From SCTG01 sp036005325 (GTDB lineage: Bacteria; Nitrospirota; Nitrospiria; Nitrospirales; NS-4), in assembly GCA_036005325.1 (NCBI GenBank), contig DASYQR010000109.1, positions 1 through 14,571 of the forward strand: a DNA stretch of 14,571 bases. Direction: 5' to 3'. Below, piece by piece: positions 13,114-14,571 of the stretch (its first letter is position 1; each line of letters begins with the position of its first letter). The translations under genes and the position numbers were made by a program. Below the pieces are notes generated by a model. The model worked only from the letters and a program-made list of their open reading frames with translations. It was not told where the DNA came from and made no database searches.

Positions 13114-14355
13114 ATGACGATCTCGCGCAGACGATTCCTCCAACTGTCAGCGGCCGCGGGCGGCGCGCTGGCTCTCGGCGACCTGTCCGATCGGGTGTTC
13201 GAGTTCACCAGATGGACTCGTTCAGCATACGCAGCCGAGCCGATCAAGGTCGGCATCATTGATCCGCTGTCCAGTCCCTATAAGACTTCCTCGATTCACG
13301 ACGTCCACGGAGCCACGGTGGCCATGGAGATGTACAACAAGCGCGGCGGCGTGCTGGGACGCCAGGTCGCGATTATCGAGGCCGATGACGCCTCCAACGT
13401 GCAGACCGGGATCAAGGCGGCGACCAAGCTGATCAAGGAAGACCGCGTAGACTTTCTGATGGGAACCTTCAACGGCGACGTGGCCCTCGCTGTGGCTGAC
13501 GTGGCGAAGCAAGAGAACAAATTATTCATGGCGACCTGCCCGCACATCATGGATCTGACTGGATCGCGGTGCGACTCCCACACCTTTGTCTTCATGGCGA
13601 ACGCCCGCATGATGGCCCAGGCCGTCGCGCCGCACATCGTGAAGGTCCACGGGAACCGGTGCTTTATGGTGACGGCCGACACCGTGGATGGCAAGTCGGC
13701 GCTTCAGGCCATGACGGACGCCCTCAAGGCGAACGGCGGAGAGATCGTCGGCGCCGGCACGACGCCATTCGGGACGACCGACTTCACCGCCGCGCTCACC
13801 GACGCGAAGGCGGCGAAGCCGAGCGTCGTCATCCTGAACCTCTACGGCTGGGACCTGGTCAACGCCCTGAAGGCCTATGCGAAGCTGGAGCTGGCCAAGG
13901 AAAAGATCGGGGTGGGCGGCATGATCGGGGGCGAGCAGATCGGCCGGCCGCTGGGGTACGCGAACAATGCCGGCGTCTGGGGTCTGGTCTGGGATCCCAA
14001 GATCAATTCCGAAAGTTCGAAGCGGTTCATCCAGGGCGTGATCGACAAGTACAACCACACCCCGACGTCACGCTGCTACCTCGGCTACGCGGCCATGACG
14101 CAGATCCTCGAAGCCGTGCAACGGGCCGGCACCACCGACACGGCGGCGATCATCAAGGCCCTGGAAGGACACGAGTTCGACGGCTGCAAGGAGGGCCGGT
14201 CCTCCTTCCGCGCCTGGGACCATCAGCACGTGCAGGACGTGCTGGTCGGGCAGGCCTACGGAAAGGAACTGGGCCTCGGACACTATCAGATTCTGGCGAC
14301 CGTACCGGGAGACGCCGTGGCGGGTACTCGCGATCAGAATACCTGCGTGCTCTGA
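13114..14355 (+). CDS. Tat-exported LivJ-like ABC substrate-binding protein
   Basis: A 413-residue periplasmic binding protein of the branched-chain amino acid/urea/amide type (Peripla_BP_6). The N-terminus carries the twin-arginine motif SRRRFLQ (4-10), a hydrophobic stretch and a probable cleavage site after AYA (38-40). The mature start AEPIKVGIIDPLSSPY, the block GGVLGRQVAIIEADDASNVQTGIKAA and GEIVGAGTTPFGTTDFTAAL are typical of the family. Odd points: about 14 residues, some charged, separate the hydrophobic stretch from the cleavage site, and the mature protein has six cysteines (142, 153, 183, 321, 358, 411). Ligand cannot be read from sequence. No permease or ATPase gene is adjacent. 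It has a near-consensus promoter and ribosome site, suggesting high expression. Confidence 0.92.
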   Translation: MTISRRRFLQLSAAAGGALALGDLSDRVFEFTRWTRSAYAAEPIKVGIIDPLSSPYKTSSIHDVHGATVAMEMYNKRGGVLGRQVAIIEADDASNVQTGIKAATKLIKEDRVDFLMGTFNGDVALAVADVAKQENKLFMATCPHIMDLTGSRCDSHTFVFMANARMMAQAVAPHIVKVHGNRCFMVTADTVDGKSALQAMTDALKANGGEIVGAGTTPFGTTDFTAALTDAKAAKPSVVILNLYGWDLVNALKAYAKLELAKEKIGVGGMIGGEQIGRPLGYANNAGVWGLVWDPKINSESSKRFIQGVIDKYNHTPTSRCYLGYAAMTQILEAVQRAGTTDTAAIIKALEGHEFDGCKEGRSSFRAWDHQHVQDVLVGQAYGKELGLGHYQILATVPGDAVAGTRDQNTCVL

Positions 14356-14398
14356 GATCCATCAGGGGCCCGCTCACGACAGACAGTGCTTCGCCTTC

Positions 14399-14426
14399 CG
14401 GAGCCGGCAAGCTTGGGCCGGCTCCG
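14399..14426 (+). terminator. Hairpin after the binding-protein gene
   Basis: CGGAGCCGGC (14399-14408) pairs perfectly with GCCGGCTCCG (14417-14426) around the 8-nt loop AAGCTTGG. It is a ten-pair GC-rich stem 43 bases after the stop codon. The downstream CGTCGTCTTGAT is only weakly T-rich, so it may be a terminator or an mRNA 3'-end stabiliser. Confidence 0.6.
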
Positions 14427-14473
14427 CCGTCGTCTTGATCCATCAACAACCAGTTTTAGGTAACCTCCCTGTC

Positions 14474-14502
14474 TTGCTGACCCTCTGACCGCGTGTTAAG
14501 AT
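14474..14502 (+). promoter_or_regulatory. Promoter of the tRNA-Ser gene
   Basis: TTGCTG (14474-14479), a 17-bp spacer and TAAGAT (14497-14502), with TG one base before the -10. Transcription would start near 14509, about 24 bases before the mature tRNA 5' end. Confidence 0.6.
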
Positions 14503-14532
14503 GCCACGCTCTTTTATAGGGAGCAGGTGCGC

Positions 14533-14571
14533 GGAGAGGTGCGAGAGTGGCCGAATCGACGTGCTTGGAAA
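14533..14571 (+). tRNA. tRNA-Ser(GGA), 5' part, cut by window end
   Basis: The first 39 bases fold as a tRNA start: acceptor strand GGAGAGG (14533-14539), T8 and G9, D-stem CGA (14542-14544) with TCG (14556-14558), A26, anticodon 5' stem CGTGC (14560-14564) and loop TTGGAAA (14565-14571). The anticodon GGA at 14567-14569 reads UCC/UCU serine codons. The D-loop GAGTGGCCGAA and the acceptor are of serine type. The 3' half, including the long variable arm expected for tRNA-Ser, is outside the window. Confidence 0.88.

Noticed and set aside
12177..13262. 361-codon plus-strand open frame
   Set aside because: It is antisense to the inositol monophosphatase, whose metal-binding motifs are intact on the minus strand. 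It also runs through the promoter region and into the binding-protein gene in another frame.
14509..14571. tRNA at the right edge, considered as a possible integration (att) site for a mobile element
   Set aside because: No integrase, phage gene or direct repeat of the tRNA end is present in the window, and the 3' half where att sites usually lie is not included.

Overview
The window reads as a stretch of high-GC (roughly 60-65%) bacterial chromosome packed with ordinary housekeeping and conserved-hypothetical genes. The combination of an M16 peptidase pair behind a phosphoglycolate phosphatase, a LemA/TPM cluster, a helix-turn-helix/metallo-beta-lactamase fusion, a Tat-exported LivJ-like binding protein and several small lineage-type hypotheticals suggests a Nitrospira-like (Nitrospirota) organism. 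That placement is recognition by eye, not a search result. No phage, insertion sequence, CRISPR or plasmid signature was seen.

Layout. 1-382 (+): the last codons of a cut-off gene, a 33-residue membrane microprotein and a 77-residue ribbon-helix-helix-like protein. 383-678: GC-rich gap without a credible gene. 679-1971 (-): hemL, divergent from a small cupin (+, 2046-2357) and a three-helix membrane protein (2448-2831). 2852-6769 (+): HAD phosphatase (gph-like), an active M16 peptidase, a catalytically dead M16 partner and a 99-residue hypothetical, all tightly packed. 6793-9670 (+): an FAD/NAD(P)H oxidoreductase, then lemA, a YgcG-like TPM protein and a second TPM membrane protein. 9673-11267 (-): a three-gene set (95-residue exported protein, 62-residue protein, DUF2914 membrane protein). 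11330-12160 (+): HTH-MBL fusion. A double-hairpin repeat separates it from a convergent inositol-monophosphatase gene (-, 12219-12998). That gene is divergent from a Tat-exported ABC substrate-binding protein (+, 13114-14355). The window ends inside a tRNA-Ser(GGA) gene.

How genes work together. The two M16 proteins look like complementary halves of one periplasmic protease: one carries the zinc site, the other the substrate-binding R/Y motif. LemA and the two TPM proteins form a familiar envelope-associated set. HemL supplies 5-aminolevulinate for tetrapyrroles. The binding protein has no permease or ATPase genes beside it here.

The most striking regulatory pattern is promoter placement. 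At least four start codons lie only 6-9 bases after a good -10 hexamer, and two more lie 15 bases after, with no Shine-Dalgarno sequence. This implies leaderless or nearly leaderless mRNAs. Two divergent gene pairs have promoters whose -35 regions overlap. Nothing here is obviously a new defence or mobile system; the items most worth a second look are the HTH-MBL fusion, the leaderless promoters, the REP-like double hairpin and the microprotein at the left edge.
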